Origin: Oscillospiraceae bacterium
Lineage (GTDB): Bacteria > Bacillota > Clostridia > Oscillospirales > Oscillospiraceae
Length of the DNA: 64,000 nt
Direction of reading: 5' to 3'
Assembly: GCA_015067845.1 (NCBI GenBank)
Contig: SVLT01000006.1
Span: 1-64,000, forward strand
Under the pieces are notes generated by a model. The model made no database searches, was not told where the DNA came from, and saw only the letters and a program-made list of their open reading frames with translations. This document shows, piece after piece, positions 14,592 to 25,060 of the stretch (positions within the stretch are counted from its first letter, which is position 1; each line of letters begins with the position of its first letter). A program made the translations under genes and the position numbers.

Positions 14592-14667
14592 TGGAGCGGG
14601 TGACGAGGCTCGAACTCGCTACCTCCACCTTGGCAAGGTGGCGCTCTACCGGATGAGCTACACCCGC
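14592..14667 (-). tRNA. tRNA-Gly (anticodon GCC)
   Basis: Acceptor GCGGGTG/CACCCGC, anticodon stem CCACC/GGTGG around TTGCCAA, T loop TTCGAGC and encoded CCA, on the minus strand. Confidence 0.95.
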
Positions 14668-14690
14668 ATCTCGGTTCCTTTTGGGAACCG

Positions 14691-14766
14691 TGGTGCCTCC
14701 GGTCGGAATCGAACCAACGACACGTGGATTTTCAGTCCACTGCTCTACCGACTGAGCTACAGAGGC
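14691..14766 (-). tRNA. tRNA-Phe (anticodon GAA)
   Basis: Acceptor GCCTCTG/CGGAGGC, anticodon stem GTGGA/TCCAC around CTGAAAA, T loop TTCGATT and encoded CCA, on the minus strand. Confidence 0.95.
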
Positions 14767-14815
14767 ATATGAGGAGAATGTTTCCTCCCCAACGCACCAA
14801 GATGCGTTATAAAAA

Positions 14816-14892
14816 TGGCGACCCGGAACGGACTCGAACCGTCGACCTCCAGCGTGACAGGCTGGCGTGCTAACCGACTGCACCACCGGGCC
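14816..14892 (-). tRNA. tRNA-Asp (anticodon GTC)
   Basis: Acceptor GGCCCGG/CCGGGTC, anticodon stem CCAGC/GCTGG around CTGTCAC, discriminator G as expected for Asp, encoded CCA, on the minus strand. Confidence 0.95.
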
Positions 14893-14898
14893 AGATGG

Positions 14899-14974
14899 TG
14901 GTGGGAACAACAGGGCTCGAACCTGTGACCTCCTGCTTGTAAGGCAGATGCTCTCCCAGCTGAGCTATGCTCCC
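14899..14974 (-). tRNA. tRNA-Val (anticodon TAC)
   Basis: Acceptor GGGAGCA/TGTTCCC, anticodon loop CTTACAA, T loop TTCGAGC and encoded CCA. First tRNA behind the operon promoter on the minus strand. Confidence 0.95.
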
Positions 14975-15013
14975 GAAGTCAATCGCAGGGTTTTCACCTC
15001 AGCGACGTGGATT

Positions 15014-15042
15014 ATTATACACAGAAACCCCTTATTTGTCAA
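15014..15042 (-). promoter_or_regulatory. Consensus promoter of the tRNA operon
   Basis: TTGACA (15037-15042) and TATAAT (15014-15019) on the minus strand with a 17-base spacer: both boxes match the consensus fully, as expected for a stable-RNA operon. Confidence 0.92.
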
Positions 15043-15115
15043 GCACTATTTAAGCAATTTTCAAATAAATTTTCCGCATGCAAAATCCTGTTCTTCCCCA
15101 CCGTTTTCACATATA

Positions 15116-15994
15116 TCAGATCTTTTTCAGCAATTCCTGCACATTTTCAGGTGTGAATTCATACACCGTGTCGCAGAACTGGCACTCCACAGGAAAAGTC
15201 TTTCCCTCATCGGCAATCTGTGCCAATTCCTCTCTGCCCAGGCTGATCAGCGCCGCCGTCACCCGGTCGCGGGAGCAGTAGCATTTGTAGGAGACCTCTG
15301 TGGTTTCCATGAACACGACGCCCAGCTCGCCGCATACCTGGCCCAGGATGTCCTCCGGGGTCATTCCGGCTTCCAGCATGGCGGTCACCGCGCCGGATCG
15401 CTGAATTCCCCGTTCCACCGCGTCGATGGTCTCCTCCGGCGCGCCGGGCAGCAGCTGGATCAGATAGCCACCGGCTACCTTGACGCTTTGGTCAGTATCC
15501 ACCAGAACACCCAAGGCGCAAGCCGTGGGTGTCTGCTCGCTTTGTGCAAAATAGGCGGTCACATCATCGCCGATCTCACCGGAAACCAGTGGGATCTGGC
15601 CGATATAAGGCTCTTTCATCTGCAAGTCACGGATCACAGTCAGCGTTCCGTCCGTACCAACAGTTGCGCCCACATCCAGTTTGCCCTGGAATTTTTCCAC
15701 CAACGGAACATTGGGTTCTGTGACACAACCACGCACATTACCTACCGGATCGGACACCACGGTGATGGTGCCGATGGGGCCGCCTCCACGGATCTGTAAG
15801 GTCATGGAGCCGTTCTCCACCTTCTGCATATTACCCATCATGGATGCGGCTGTCAGAACGCGTCCAAGGGCCGCTGTGGCGTTGGGTGTAGTCTTTTGTA
15901 TCTGTGCGCCTCGGCGCACCAAATCGGTAGAACGGATGGCAACGACCTTTACAAAGCCGTCCATGCTCATGCCTCTTACCAAATAGTCATTCAT
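15116..15994 (-). CDS. hslO: Hsp33 redox-regulated chaperone
   Basis: Predicted 292-residue cytoplasmic holdase chaperone, activated when its zinc-bound cysteines form disulfides under oxidative stress. The C-terminal redox switch is complete: CYC followed about 30 residues later by CQFC. The N-terminal domain starts MNDYLVRGMSMDGFVKV like other Hsp33 proteins. The start overlaps the stop of the upstream methyltransferase gene by four bases. Confidence 0.95.
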   Translation of the reverse strand: MNDYLVRGMSMDGFVKVVAIRSTDLVRRGAQIQKTTPNATAALGRVLTAASMMGNMQKVENGSMTLQIRGGGPIGTITVVSDPVGNVRGCVTEPNVPLVEKFQGKLDVGATVGTDGTLTVIRDLQMKEPYIGQIPLVSGEIGDDVTAYFAQSEQTPTACALGVLVDTDQSVKVAGGYLIQLLPGAPEETIDAVERGIQRSGAVTAMLEAGMTPEDILGQVCGELGVVFMETTEVSYKCYCSRDRVTAALISLGREELAQIADEGKTFPVECQFCDTVYEFTPENVQELLKKI

Positions 15995-16740
15995 TTGCGT
16001 TTACCCTTTCTTGCTTTGAAATAGATCCTCTGTTCTCCCTGTCTCGGTACTTCAAACACTCGATCTGCGTAGACTTCGATATGCGTAAAACCGGCATTGC
16101 GCAAAAAACCGGTGAGCTGTTTCTGGGAATAGGCGTATTCCCGGTGCTCCTCAAAGGATCTGTACCAGCAATTTCCCTCTCGCTGGAAAATATCCATACC
16201 GTAGGAACAGATATTGGTCTGCTCATCAAATTCTCCACGCCAGACGCAATACACATCGTCATCCTCGTCCAGGAAAACCTGGCCGTCCATAGCCCGGAGC
16301 TTTTCCGGGGTATTCACATCGAAAATGAAGATGCCACCGGGGTTCAACGCCTTATAGACCTGCTTGATGGCCTGAGCGCAATCATCAGGGTCGGTGATGT
16401 AGTCCAAACTGTCCAGGGCACAAACCGCCAGGTCAACGCCCCGGGGAAGTCTCAGCTCCTGCAACGGCTGGCACACAAACAGAGGGGGATTTGCCATACC
16501 CCTGACTTTTTCACTGGCAACGGTCAGCATATCTTCTGACAAGTCTACCGCTGTCACCTTCATTCCCTGCTCTGCCAGCAGCATTGCCACAGAGCCGGTA
16601 CCGCAGGCCAGGTCCACCGCAGTCCGGGGACGCAGATTTTCTCTTTGCAGTATTTGATTGTAAAAATCAACGACGGCTCCGTAGTCCACATCGTTGGTCA
16701 GCCGGTCATAACTGGCCGCCAGAGCTTTATATGCGTTCAT
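15991..16740 (-). CDS. Class I SAM-dependent methyltransferase
   Basis: Predicted 249-residue methyltransferase with the Rossmann-like SAM site VDLACGTGSVAMLLAEQG (43-60), motif II VTAVDLSEDML and a middle DLAVCALDSLDYI acidic motif. Substrate unknown; similar YjjT/CypM-type proteins act on small molecules. It is cotranscribed with hslO through an ATGA overlap and follows the ftsZ terminator. Confidence 0.88.
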   Translation of the reverse strand: MNAYKALAASYDRLTNDVDYGAVVDFYNQILQRENLRPRTAVDLACGTGSVAMLLAEQGMKVTAVDLSEDMLTVASEKVRGMANPPLFVCQPLQELRLPRGVDLAVCALDSLDYITDPDDCAQAIKQVYKALNPGGIFIFDVNTPEKLRAMDGQVFLDEDDDVYCVWRGEFDEQTNICSYGMDIFQREGNCWYRSFEEHREYAYSQKQLTGFLRNAGFTHIEVYADRVFEVPRQGEQRIYFKARKGKRK

Positions 16741-16750
16741 AGCAAACTCC

Positions 16751-16780
16751 TAAAAAACATCCCGGGCTGGGCCCGGGATG
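16751..16780 (-). terminator. Terminator after ftsZ
   Basis: Arms CATCCCGGG and CCCGGGATG with a five-base loop, followed on the minus strand by six T residues (16751-16757 as A on the plus strand), 18 bases past the ftsZ stop. Confidence 0.9.
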
Positions 16781-16797
16781 TAATACGCAACTGGTTA

Positions 16798-17859
<1,062 letters not shown>

Positions 17860-17930
17860 ATGATTTCCTCCTATGTATCGTTTTGCAGATGGGATACCCA
17901 TACTGCTTCAAGTTACAAATGTACTCTTAT

Positions 17931-17959
17931 ATTCTATCCTAAAAAAATCATGAGGTCAA
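17931..17959 (-). promoter_or_regulatory. Promoter of ftsZ
   Basis: TTGACC (17954-17959) and TAGAAT (17931-17936) on the minus strand with a 17-base spacer, about 70 bases before the start. It lets ftsZ be made independently of the upstream dcw genes. Confidence 0.75.
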
Positions 17960-18006
17960 TATCAATTTCTCATTTTTCGTCAATCTTTTTAGGAAAATTT
18001 CTGGAA

Positions 18007-18915
18007 TTACTGGAATCTGGTGTATTTTACACCGGTTTTATTTACCGTCAGACTGGCATCCAGCACGCCGCTGTTGTGGCTTTCCTTGCTTAATTCCTCA
18101 ATCGCGCCCTTAACCAGACTGATCTTATAAGACAGTTGACTTTCATCTCCCAGCTTTACCTGATACTGCTGACCGTACCAAAATTGGATATTCCCCAGGT
18201 CGTTGACATCAATGCTTGCGACCACACCCAGGAAAGGATTGGGCTTTCCTTCCAAATAATCCGCAATATCCAGTGCTACATTCAGCCGTTGCGCCGCTGT
18301 AACGGTTACGGGAATGGTATTGCCCTCTTCATCCACGCTGGGCGTGGATGTCTCCAAGGCCACGGCCCGCTCCCCTACTTTGGGATCCTGCAAATGCACT
18401 CCCAAAATCTTGGTGCAACTTTCCTGAGCATCATTTTCGGCCTTTTCGATGATCCTGCCGGAGGAATCCACCAGCCACCAGTCATCGCCCTGGCCTTTGA
18501 TCGCGTAAGTCACACGCACCTCAGTGATATCGATGATGACCATATTGGGAAGACGGATGCCGATCCGTACATCCTTCACATAGTTCAGTTCCTTGATCTT
18601 CGCCGCGGCAGCGGGCAGTTCCAAAGAGAACAGGCTGTCGCCCTGGTGGATGCCGGAAGCCAGGCTGATGTCCCAGGCGGTATACTGATCCATGCCGCTG
18701 ACCTGAATATGCTCCACCCGGAAGAACACGGACATTGCCAACACAAGCGCCAGCACAATGGCGCCAACCGTTGCCAGCTTCAAAAGCAAGCGGTTACGCA
18801 TAAAGGGCTTGGGCGGCATATAGACCACATCCTGCAAAGAACGGGGCTCTTCCTTTTCCGTTCTTTTTACCGGTGGCTTTGCACTTTTCTTACCGGTCTT
18901 TTCTTTTGTATTCAT
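18007..18915 (-). CDS. ftsQ: Cell division protein FtsQ/DivIB
   Basis: Predicted 302-residue single-pass membrane protein of the divisome. A basic cytoplasmic tail (1-40) is followed by one membrane helix (about 45-66), the POTRA domain beginning VEHIQVSGMDQYT, and the FtsQ-type beta domain ending in YTRFQ. The start at 18915 has a good GGAGGAA-like site; the frame is open 16 codons further. It follows murG by 16 bases in the dcw cluster. Confidence 0.9.
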   Translation of the reverse strand: MNTKEKTGKKSAKPPVKRTEKEEPRSLQDVVYMPPKPFMRNRLLLKLATVGAIVLALVLAMSVFFRVEHIQVSGMDQYTAWDISLASGIHQGDSLFSLELPAAAAKIKELNYVKDVRIGIRLPNMVIIDITEVRVTYAIKGQGDDWWLVDSSGRIIEKAENDAQESCTKILGVHLQDPKVGERAVALETSTPSVDEEGNTIPVTVTAAQRLNVALDIADYLEGKPNPFLGVVASIDVNDLGNIQFWYGQQYQVKLGDESQLSYKISLVKGAIEELSKESHNSGVLDASLTVNKTGVKYTRFQ

Positions 18916-18931
18916 ATCCGTTCCTCCGGAA

Positions 18932-20062
18932 TTATTTCTGCTTTTGGGCCAGCTTCTCCGCAATACGGCAAATGCGGTCCGTGGAATCGGAAACCGCCAT
19001 ATTGCGCAGATTTTTGCTCATTTCGTCGCATTTTTGGCTGTCGCCCAGCAAATCCTTGATCTGCTGATACACCCGTGCAGCCGTGCATTCGCTTTCCAGC
19101 AGCACCACTGCGCCGCCCCCCGCTTCCAGGACCCGGGCATTTTTCTCCTGGTGGTTGTTGGTCACATTGGGAGACGGGATCAAAATGCAGGGCGTACCTG
19201 TGGCAGAGATCTCATTGCATGTACCGGAGCCGGCCCGGCCGATGACCACATCCGCCGCCGCCAAAACTCTGGGCATATCGTAAATGTACTGGCGCATATC
19301 GATGGTGGGACAATTGTCCACATCTAAGCCTTTTTCCTTCACCAGATCCGGCATCCATTCCCAGCCGAAGCTGCCCACTGCGTGGATGTGATGGAACGGG
19401 AAGCCGTCCTTCTGCTCCAAAGCGAACAGGTCTGCCACCATTTGGTTCATAGCACGGGCGCCCTGGCTACCGAAGGTGGAAACGATCAGCGGTTTTTCGC
19501 CGATATCCAGTTCCTTACGGGCCTGCTCCCGGTCAGTCTCCCAGAATTCCCGGCGGATGGGCATGCCCACCACTTCCACCTTTTCCGGGTGCTTGTAATA
19601 TTTCTTGCTTTCTTCAAAACACACCAAGACCTGATCTGCCACATTGGCCGCCATTTTGGTGGTCAAACCCGGTACTGCGTTGGCTTCATGCACGCAGGTG
19701 GGAACGCCCAGCTTGCTGCCGGCATAAAGTGCCGGGAAGCTGGCATAGCCACCGGTGCCGATGATCACATCCGGCTTGAATTCTTTGATGATCTTCTTAC
19801 ATGCAGAAACTGCATCAAAAACACATTTGATTGCCTGAACATTTTTCTTGATTGCCGCCAGGCTCTTTCCACGGCTCAGGCCGGAACCGGGCAGACATTC
19901 CAAACGATAGCCCGCCTGGGGCACCAATTCCTCTTCCATGTGCCCCTTAGCGCCGATAAACAGGATGTTACAGCCGGGATTTCGCTCTTTTATCAAGTTG
20001 GCAACGGCAATAGCAGGGTTGATATGGCCGCCTGTGCCGCCGCAGGTAAAAATCACATTCAT
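18932..20062 (-). CDS. murG: UDP-GlcNAc--undecaprenyl-pyrophosphoryl-MurNAc-pentapeptide GlcNAc transferase
   Basis: Predicted 376-residue GT28 glycosyltransferase making lipid II on the inner membrane face. N-terminal TCGGTGGHINPA (7-18), GTGGYASFPAL and the donor-site GRAGSGTCNEISATGTP are intact. The start at 20062 overlaps the ftsW stop (ATGA) and has GGAGG seven bases upstream; the frame itself is open much further. Confidence 0.96.
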   Translation of the reverse strand: MNVIFTCGGTGGHINPAIAVANLIKERNPGCNILFIGAKGHMEEELVPQAGYRLECLPGSGLSRGKSLAAIKKNVQAIKCVFDAVSACKKIIKEFKPDVIIGTGGYASFPALYAGSKLGVPTCVHEANAVPGLTTKMAANVADQVLVCFEESKKYYKHPEKVEVVGMPIRREFWETDREQARKELDIGEKPLIVSTFGSQGARAMNQMVADLFALEQKDGFPFHHIHAVGSFGWEWMPDLVKEKGLDVDNCPTIDMRQYIYDMPRVLAAADVVIGRAGSGTCNEISATGTPCILIPSPNVTNNHQEKNARVLEAGGGAVVLLESECTAARVYQQIKDLLGDSQKCDEMSKNLRNMAVSDSTDRICRIAEKLAQKQK

Positions 20063-21219
20063 GGTGCAACCTCCTGAATTTTTGTCTTGTTTCGTTGTCG
20101 GGAGATGCTGAGAACAATGCCCATCTCCCCCAAATTCACCGCCAATGCCGTGCCGCCGTAGGAAAAGAACGGAAGGGCAATTCCCGTGGATGGGAGCAAA
20201 TTGGTGACCACACATAGGTTGAGTATAGTCTGCACCGCGATCAATGCCACCAGTCCGGTGGCAAGCACCGTGGAAAACCGGTCGGATGCACGCAGAGCGA
20301 TCCAAAAGCCCCGCAGGATCAACGCGCCGAACAGGATCATGATCAGCAATGCGCCGATCAGTCCCAGCTCCTCGCACACAATGGCGAAAATATAGTCGTT
20401 ATACTGAAACGGCAGATACAAATACTTCTGCCTGCTTTTACCGAAGCCCAGGCCGAACAGGCCGCCTGAGCCGATGGCATAAAGTGACTGCAAAATCTGA
20501 TAGCCTTTGTCCGATGGGTCGCTTTCCGGGTGAAGCCAGGCGGTGATCCGATCACCGGCATAGCCCATGAAAGTAACATACACCACCACGAAAAGGGCAG
20601 CGCAACCGGCACCGATCAGCAGCCATTTGGGATGGGTCCCTGCCACGAACATGATCACCACAGCCACAAGGCCCATGAGCATAATAGCGGACAGGTGCTT
20701 TTCCAGCGCCAGAGGGATCAGAATTCCCAGCAATGCGCCGCCAAAGCCCAACACACCGTATCGGAACTTCCTTGCGTCCGTGCCAAAGCTCTTGGTCAGC
20801 TTGGCGAACAGCACGATCATGGTGAATTTGGCGATCTCCGACGGCTGGAACTGCAAGCCTGCAATGTTGATCCACCGCCGCGCGCCGTTGACCGACTCCC
20901 CCGCCACCAGCACCAGTAGCAGCAAAACAATGCTGATGCCGTACAGCGGCCAGGCGAATTTCAGCCAAAACGATGCCGGAATCCGACTGAATATCCACAT
21001 ACACACAAGGCCGATACCGGCACAGACTGCCTGCTTTTGCAGATACTTTGTGGATATGGCGTAGCCGGTATCATACATGCTTTGGGCGGAGCTGGCGGAA
21101 TAGAGCATCACCAGTCCCACCACCAAAAGCAGTAATGTCAAAATCAAAAAAGGGATGTCCACAGTTTCGCCGACAATGCGCCGGCGGTCCTCTTTGGCAA
21201 ACAGTTTTCCTGCCGCCAT
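20059..21219 (-). CDS. ftsW: Lipid II polymerase FtsW (SEDS family)
   Basis: Predicted 386-residue SEDS glycosyltransferase with about ten membrane segments that polymerises lipid II with its partner PBP at the septum. SEDS signatures: SGRR-like NGARRWINIAGLQFQPSE (109-126) and the C-terminal LLPSTGIALPFFSYGGTAL. It follows mraY by 15 bases; the murD gene that commonly lies between mraY and ftsW is missing. Confidence 0.95.
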   Translation of the reverse strand: MAAGKLFAKEDRRRIVGETVDIPFLILTLLLLVVGLVMLYSASSAQSMYDTGYAISTKYLQKQAVCAGIGLVCMWIFSRIPASFWLKFAWPLYGISIVLLLLVLVAGESVNGARRWINIAGLQFQPSEIAKFTMIVLFAKLTKSFGTDARKFRYGVLGFGGALLGILIPLALEKHLSAIMLMGLVAVVIMFVAGTHPKWLLIGAGCAALFVVVYVTFMGYAGDRITAWLHPESDPSDKGYQILQSLYAIGSGGLFGLGFGKSRQKYLYLPFQYNDYIFAIVCEELGLIGALLIMILFGALILRGFWIALRASDRFSTVLATGLVALIAVQTILNLCVVTNLLPSTGIALPFFSYGGTALAVNLGEMGIVLSISRQRNKTKIQEVAP

Positions 21220-21234
21220 AAGAACTCCTTTCGG

Positions 21235-22215
21235 TTATTGAGGCAACATGCCTCCGATGCCAAACCAGGCGATGACGCACATGAGCGCGGACACAGCTGT
21301 AAAGATCAGAACGATCTTCACTTCCTTCCAGCCGCACATCTCAAAATGATGGTGGATGGGAGACATTTTGAAGATCCGCTTGCCATGGGTGAGCTTGAAA
21401 TAGGTCACCTGCAGGATCACGGACAGGGTTTCCACGATGTACACGAATCCCACCAGGATCAGGATCAGCGGCATATTCAGCGCAAAGGACAATGCACACA
21501 CCGCACCGCCCAAAAACAGGGAGCCGGTATCGCCCATGAACACCTTTGCAGGATGCCAGTTAAAGAACAGATAGGCGATCAAACCACCCACCAATGCCGC
21601 CGGCAGGATCGCCAGATCGTATTTTCCCATGGCTACGGCAACTGCGGTGAAGAAGATCATCACAGGAAGGGTCACGCTGCCGCACAGTCCGTCCACGCCG
21701 TCGGTGATGTTCACAGCATTGTCGCAGCCGATCATCACAAACATGGAGAAGAAAACATAGAGCAGCGGATGGAGATAGAGATAAGTATCTGCAAAGGGAA
21801 TGTAGATATTGCAGCGACTGGGATCCTGCTTGTACAAAAGATACACAAAGATCGCAGAGACCGCCATTTGCAGCAACGCCTTCTGAATGGATGTCAGGCC
21901 CAGATTGCGCTTGAATTTTGCTTTGCAGAAATCATCCAGAAAGCCCACCAGGCCGAAGCACAGGCTCAGAGCCAGCACATACAACACGGTGAAGTCTGTC
22001 ATAATGGGAAGATTGGCTACGATGCAAACAATAGAGCCGAGGATGAAGAACAGACCGCCCATCATGGGTGTTCCTGCCTTGCTGTTATGCCAGGTAGGGC
22101 CTACTTCCCGGATGGATTGTCCTGCTTTCAGCGCACGAAGCAAAGGAAGCAGCAAAAAGCCAAACAGTGCGGATATCACACCGCCTGCGGCTACTGTGAT
22201 TAAGATTCTCTCCAT
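21235..22215 (-). CDS. mraY: Phospho-N-acetylmuramoyl-pentapeptide transferase
   Basis: Predicted 326-residue integral membrane enzyme with ten helices that forms lipid I from UDP-MurNAc-pentapeptide. Catalytic aspartate motifs are present: DDFCKAKFKRNLG, NITDGVDGL and GDTGSLFLGG, plus the HxHHH-like SPIHHHFEM loop. Usual length. The ATG has AAAGAGAT upstream and follows murF by 14 bases. Confidence 0.96.
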   Translation of the reverse strand: MERILITVAAGGVISALFGFLLLPLLRALKAGQSIREVGPTWHNSKAGTPMMGGLFFILGSIVCIVANLPIMTDFTVLYVLALSLCFGLVGFLDDFCKAKFKRNLGLTSIQKALLQMAVSAIFVYLLYKQDPSRCNIYIPFADTYLYLHPLLYVFFSMFVMIGCDNAVNITDGVDGLCGSVTLPVMIFFTAVAVAMGKYDLAILPAALVGGLIAYLFFNWHPAKVFMGDTGSLFLGGAVCALSFALNMPLILILVGFVYIVETLSVILQVTYFKLTHGKRIFKMSPIHHHFEMCGWKEVKIVLIFTAVSALMCVIAWFGIGGMLPQ

Positions 22216-22229
22216 ATCTCTTTCCTCCG

Positions 22230-23591
22230 TTACGCCTGCGTCTGCAAAAACAGATCCAGCGCCAATTCCATATGCATACCGTGACTGCCCTTGAACAGCA
22301 GTACATCCTGGGGTTTTGCAATTGCTTTCAGTGCATCCACCAGTTTTTCTCTGTCGTCAAAGGCCCGGGCATGTACAGTATCCATACCGCCGGTAATGGC
22401 ACCGTCCACAACGCGGTCGCTGTGAGGGCCATAAGCAAGGATGATATCCGCATGCTCCACTGCAATGCGGCCAATGCGGTAATGCTCCGCTGCGGCCCGC
22501 TTGCCCAATTCCAGCATATCACCCAGAACTGCGATCCGCCGACCGGGCTTCTTGCCCAACACGGCCAGCGCCGCTGCCATGGATTCCGGGCCGGCATTGT
22601 AGCAGTCCTTGATGACGGTGTAGCCGTTGGTCTCGAAAATTTCCTGCCGTCCGGCCATATTGCGGAAATTGCTCAGTGCAGCAGTAATATCACTGGGACT
22701 TACTCCGAACTGCAAACCGGCACTGACTGCCGCCAGAGCATCCAACACGTAGTGCTGACCCTCCAGGGAAAGGTTCACCGGAATCGCACCCTGCTCTGTC
22801 TGTGCAACGAAGGAAACGCCGCAATCCGCAACATTGATATCTTCCGCAATCACCGCCGCTTCCGGATTTTGCGCGCCAAAATACAGGGCAGGTACTTTCA
22901 GCCGATTACGCACCGGCCAAAGCATTTCATCATCGCCGTTGAGCAACAGCTTGCCATCCGGGCGCAGACCCTCCAGAATTTCCAGTTTCGCCTGCAAAAT
23001 GCCCTCTTTGGAGCCAAGATGCTCAATGTGCATGGTGCCGATGTTGATGATCACAGCCACATCCGGCTGACCAATGGAGGAAAGATAGGCGATCTCCCGA
23101 AAATGGTTCATTCCCATTTCCAGAACTGCCACTTCCGTATCCTCCGGAATGGACAAAATGGCCATGGGCATACCAATGTCATTGTTGTGGTTTGCCGGAG
23201 TCTTGGCAACCCGATATTTTGTTTCCAAAACCGAGACGATCATTTCCTTGGTGGTGGATTTTCCCACAGAGCCGGTAACGCCCACCACCTTCATGCCCAG
23301 ACGGTTTCTCTCCTCCCGGGCGATCTGACCCAACGCCAGACGGGTATCTTCCACAACGATGGAAGGGTAATCTCCCACAGATCGGGTGCACAGCACCGCA
23401 GCCGCACCCTTTTCTATAGCCATGGGGATAAAGTCATGCCCGTCCCGTGCGCCGTTCAGAGCGACAAACAGCTGCCCCGGCTGAATATTCCGGGAGTCGT
23501 TATTCGCGCCCAAAAAGCAAATATCCGCGTATTTGGGATCAATTGTGCCGCCGCACCACTCGGCCGCCTGCGCCAATGTAATCTGTGCCAT
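22230..23591 (-). CDS. murF: UDP-MurNAc-tripeptide--D-Ala-D-Ala ligase
   Basis: Predicted 453-residue Mur ligase adding D-Ala-D-Ala to the UDP-MurNAc tripeptide. ATP loop GVTGSVGKSTTKEM near 105, the central TPANHNNDIGMP motif of MurF (asparagine-rich) and the C-terminal VLGDMLELG are intact. It begins three bases before the end of murE, with GAGGTAATT before the ATG. Confidence 0.95.
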   Translation of the reverse strand: MAQITLAQAAEWCGGTIDPKYADICFLGANNDSRNIQPGQLFVALNGARDGHDFIPMAIEKGAAAVLCTRSVGDYPSIVVEDTRLALGQIAREERNRLGMKVVGVTGSVGKSTTKEMIVSVLETKYRVAKTPANHNNDIGMPMAILSIPEDTEVAVLEMGMNHFREIAYLSSIGQPDVAVIINIGTMHIEHLGSKEGILQAKLEILEGLRPDGKLLLNGDDEMLWPVRNRLKVPALYFGAQNPEAAVIAEDINVADCGVSFVAQTEQGAIPVNLSLEGQHYVLDALAAVSAGLQFGVSPSDITAALSNFRNMAGRQEIFETNGYTVIKDCYNAGPESMAAALAVLGKKPGRRIAVLGDMLELGKRAAAEHYRIGRIAVEHADIILAYGPHSDRVVDGAITGGMDTVHARAFDDREKLVDALKAIAKPQDVLLFKGSHGMHMELALDLFLQTQA

Positions 23592-23593
23592 AA

Positions 23594-25042
23594 TTACCTC
23601 GTTTCCATCAGATGCGCGGCAACCTCTTCCCGTTCATCCAGATGATACTTCACTCCGTTGATTTCCTGGTAAGTCTCGTGGCCCTTTCCGGCCAGTATAA
23701 TCATATCATCTTTTCCCGCAATGTCCATAGCATATCGGATCGCTTTCCGTCGTTCCTCAATGACAATGTAGTTCTTTTTATCCCGGGGCACGCCTTCCAG
23801 AATGTCTGCAATGATATTCATGGGGGCTTCCGTCCGGGGATTGTCGGAAGTAATGACTGCAATATCCGACAGCTCCACACCGATCTTGCCCATAATGGGC
23901 CGCTTTACCGGATCCCGGTCACCGCCGCAGCCAAAGACTGCGATCAGCCGGCCCTTGCAGAAGTCCCGGACGGAGCGCAGGACATTTTCCAGTCCATCTG
24001 GGGTGTGGGCATAGTCCACCAGTACCGTGTAGGGTTTGCCCGGGGTGGGTACGACCTCCACTCTGCCCCGTACGCCCTTTGCGGTTTTCAGGGCCTGGGC
24101 GGCATCTTTCAGGGAAATACCCAGCTGCAGACCGATACCCAACACAGACAGGGCATTGTACACCGTAAACCGGCCGGGAATGGGCAGGGAAACCGCCTGC
24201 TTCACCGCGCCGTACACAGCCGTAAAGGAAATGCCGTCGGCATGGAGCGCAATATCCTGAGCATGCAGCTGCGCCGCAGACTTGACCGAGGTGGTCAGGA
24301 GCTTGCAGGTCGCTGCGCTGCGGATGCGGTTGTAATATTCGTCGTCGCCGTTCAGCACGCCCTTGTTGCATCGACGGAACAGCTCCGCCTTGGCATCACA
24401 GTAGGCGTCCATGGTCTTGTGGAAATCCAGGTGGTCTTCTGTCAGGTTCGTAAAGGCCGCCACATGGAAGTGGACACCTGCCACCCGGTCAAGGGAAATG
24501 GCATGGGAGGAGACTTCCATGACCACATGGGTACAGCCTGCGTCCCGCATCCGGGCGAACAGGCCCTGCAGCTCGAAGCTCTCGGGCGTGGTGCGCTCTG
24601 TGGGGATAATTTCGTCTCCCACCATGTTCTCCATGGTGCCGATGAGACCCACCTTTGCTCCCAGGGTCTTTTCCAAAACCTGCTTCAAAAGCAGGGTCGT
24701 AGATGTCTTTCCGTTGGTGCCGGTGACACCGATCATGGTCATGCTCTTTGACGGATGTCCATAGAAATTACAGCCGATCATCGCCAGCGCCAGTCGGTCA
24801 GATGCAACCAAAATGTACGGCACATGATCTGCCGGTTTTTTCGCGGTTACCACAGCCACAGCGCCCTTTTCCAGCGCCATGGGAATAAAGCGGTTGCCGT
24901 CCACCGCAAAGCCGCTGATGGCCACAAACAAACCGCCCGGAGCCACTTTCCGGGAATCGTAAGCAACGCTGGGAATATCCAGTTCCAAATCAACTGTGGT
25001 CTCCAGGACCGAAATGCCGGACAGCAACTCTTTCAGTTTCAT
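23594..25042 (-). CDS. murE: UDP-MurNAc-L-Ala-D-Glu--meso-DAP ligase
   Basis: Predicted 482-residue Mur ligase adding the third residue of the stem peptide. ATP loop GVTGTNGKTSTT near 110 and the amino-acid selecting motif DNPR near 398, which is typical of meso-diaminopimelate enzymes and not lysine enzymes. The wall is thus predicted to be DAP type. It lies 18 bases after the PBP gene. Confidence 0.95.
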   Translation of the reverse strand: MKLKELLSGISVLETTVDLELDIPSVAYDSRKVAPGGLFVAISGFAVDGNRFIPMALEKGAVAVVTAKKPADHVPYILVASDRLALAMIGCNFYGHPSKSMTMIGVTGTNGKTSTTLLLKQVLEKTLGAKVGLIGTMENMVGDEIIPTERTTPESFELQGLFARMRDAGCTHVVMEVSSHAISLDRVAGVHFHVAAFTNLTEDHLDFHKTMDAYCDAKAELFRRCNKGVLNGDDEYYNRIRSAATCKLLTTSVKSAAQLHAQDIALHADGISFTAVYGAVKQAVSLPIPGRFTVYNALSVLGIGLQLGISLKDAAQALKTAKGVRGRVEVVPTPGKPYTVLVDYAHTPDGLENVLRSVRDFCKGRLIAVFGCGGDRDPVKRPIMGKIGVELSDIAVITSDNPRTEAPMNIIADILEGVPRDKKNYIVIEERRKAIRYAMDIAGKDDMIILAGKGHETYQEINGVKYHLDEREEVAAHLMETR

Positions 25043-25060
25043 GATAACTCCTCTCCCCGG

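Noticed and set aside
14867..15799. Open frame of 310 codons through tRNA-Asp, tRNA-Val and hslO
   Set aside because: It crosses tRNA genes and runs antisense to hslO, so it cannot be a real protein gene.
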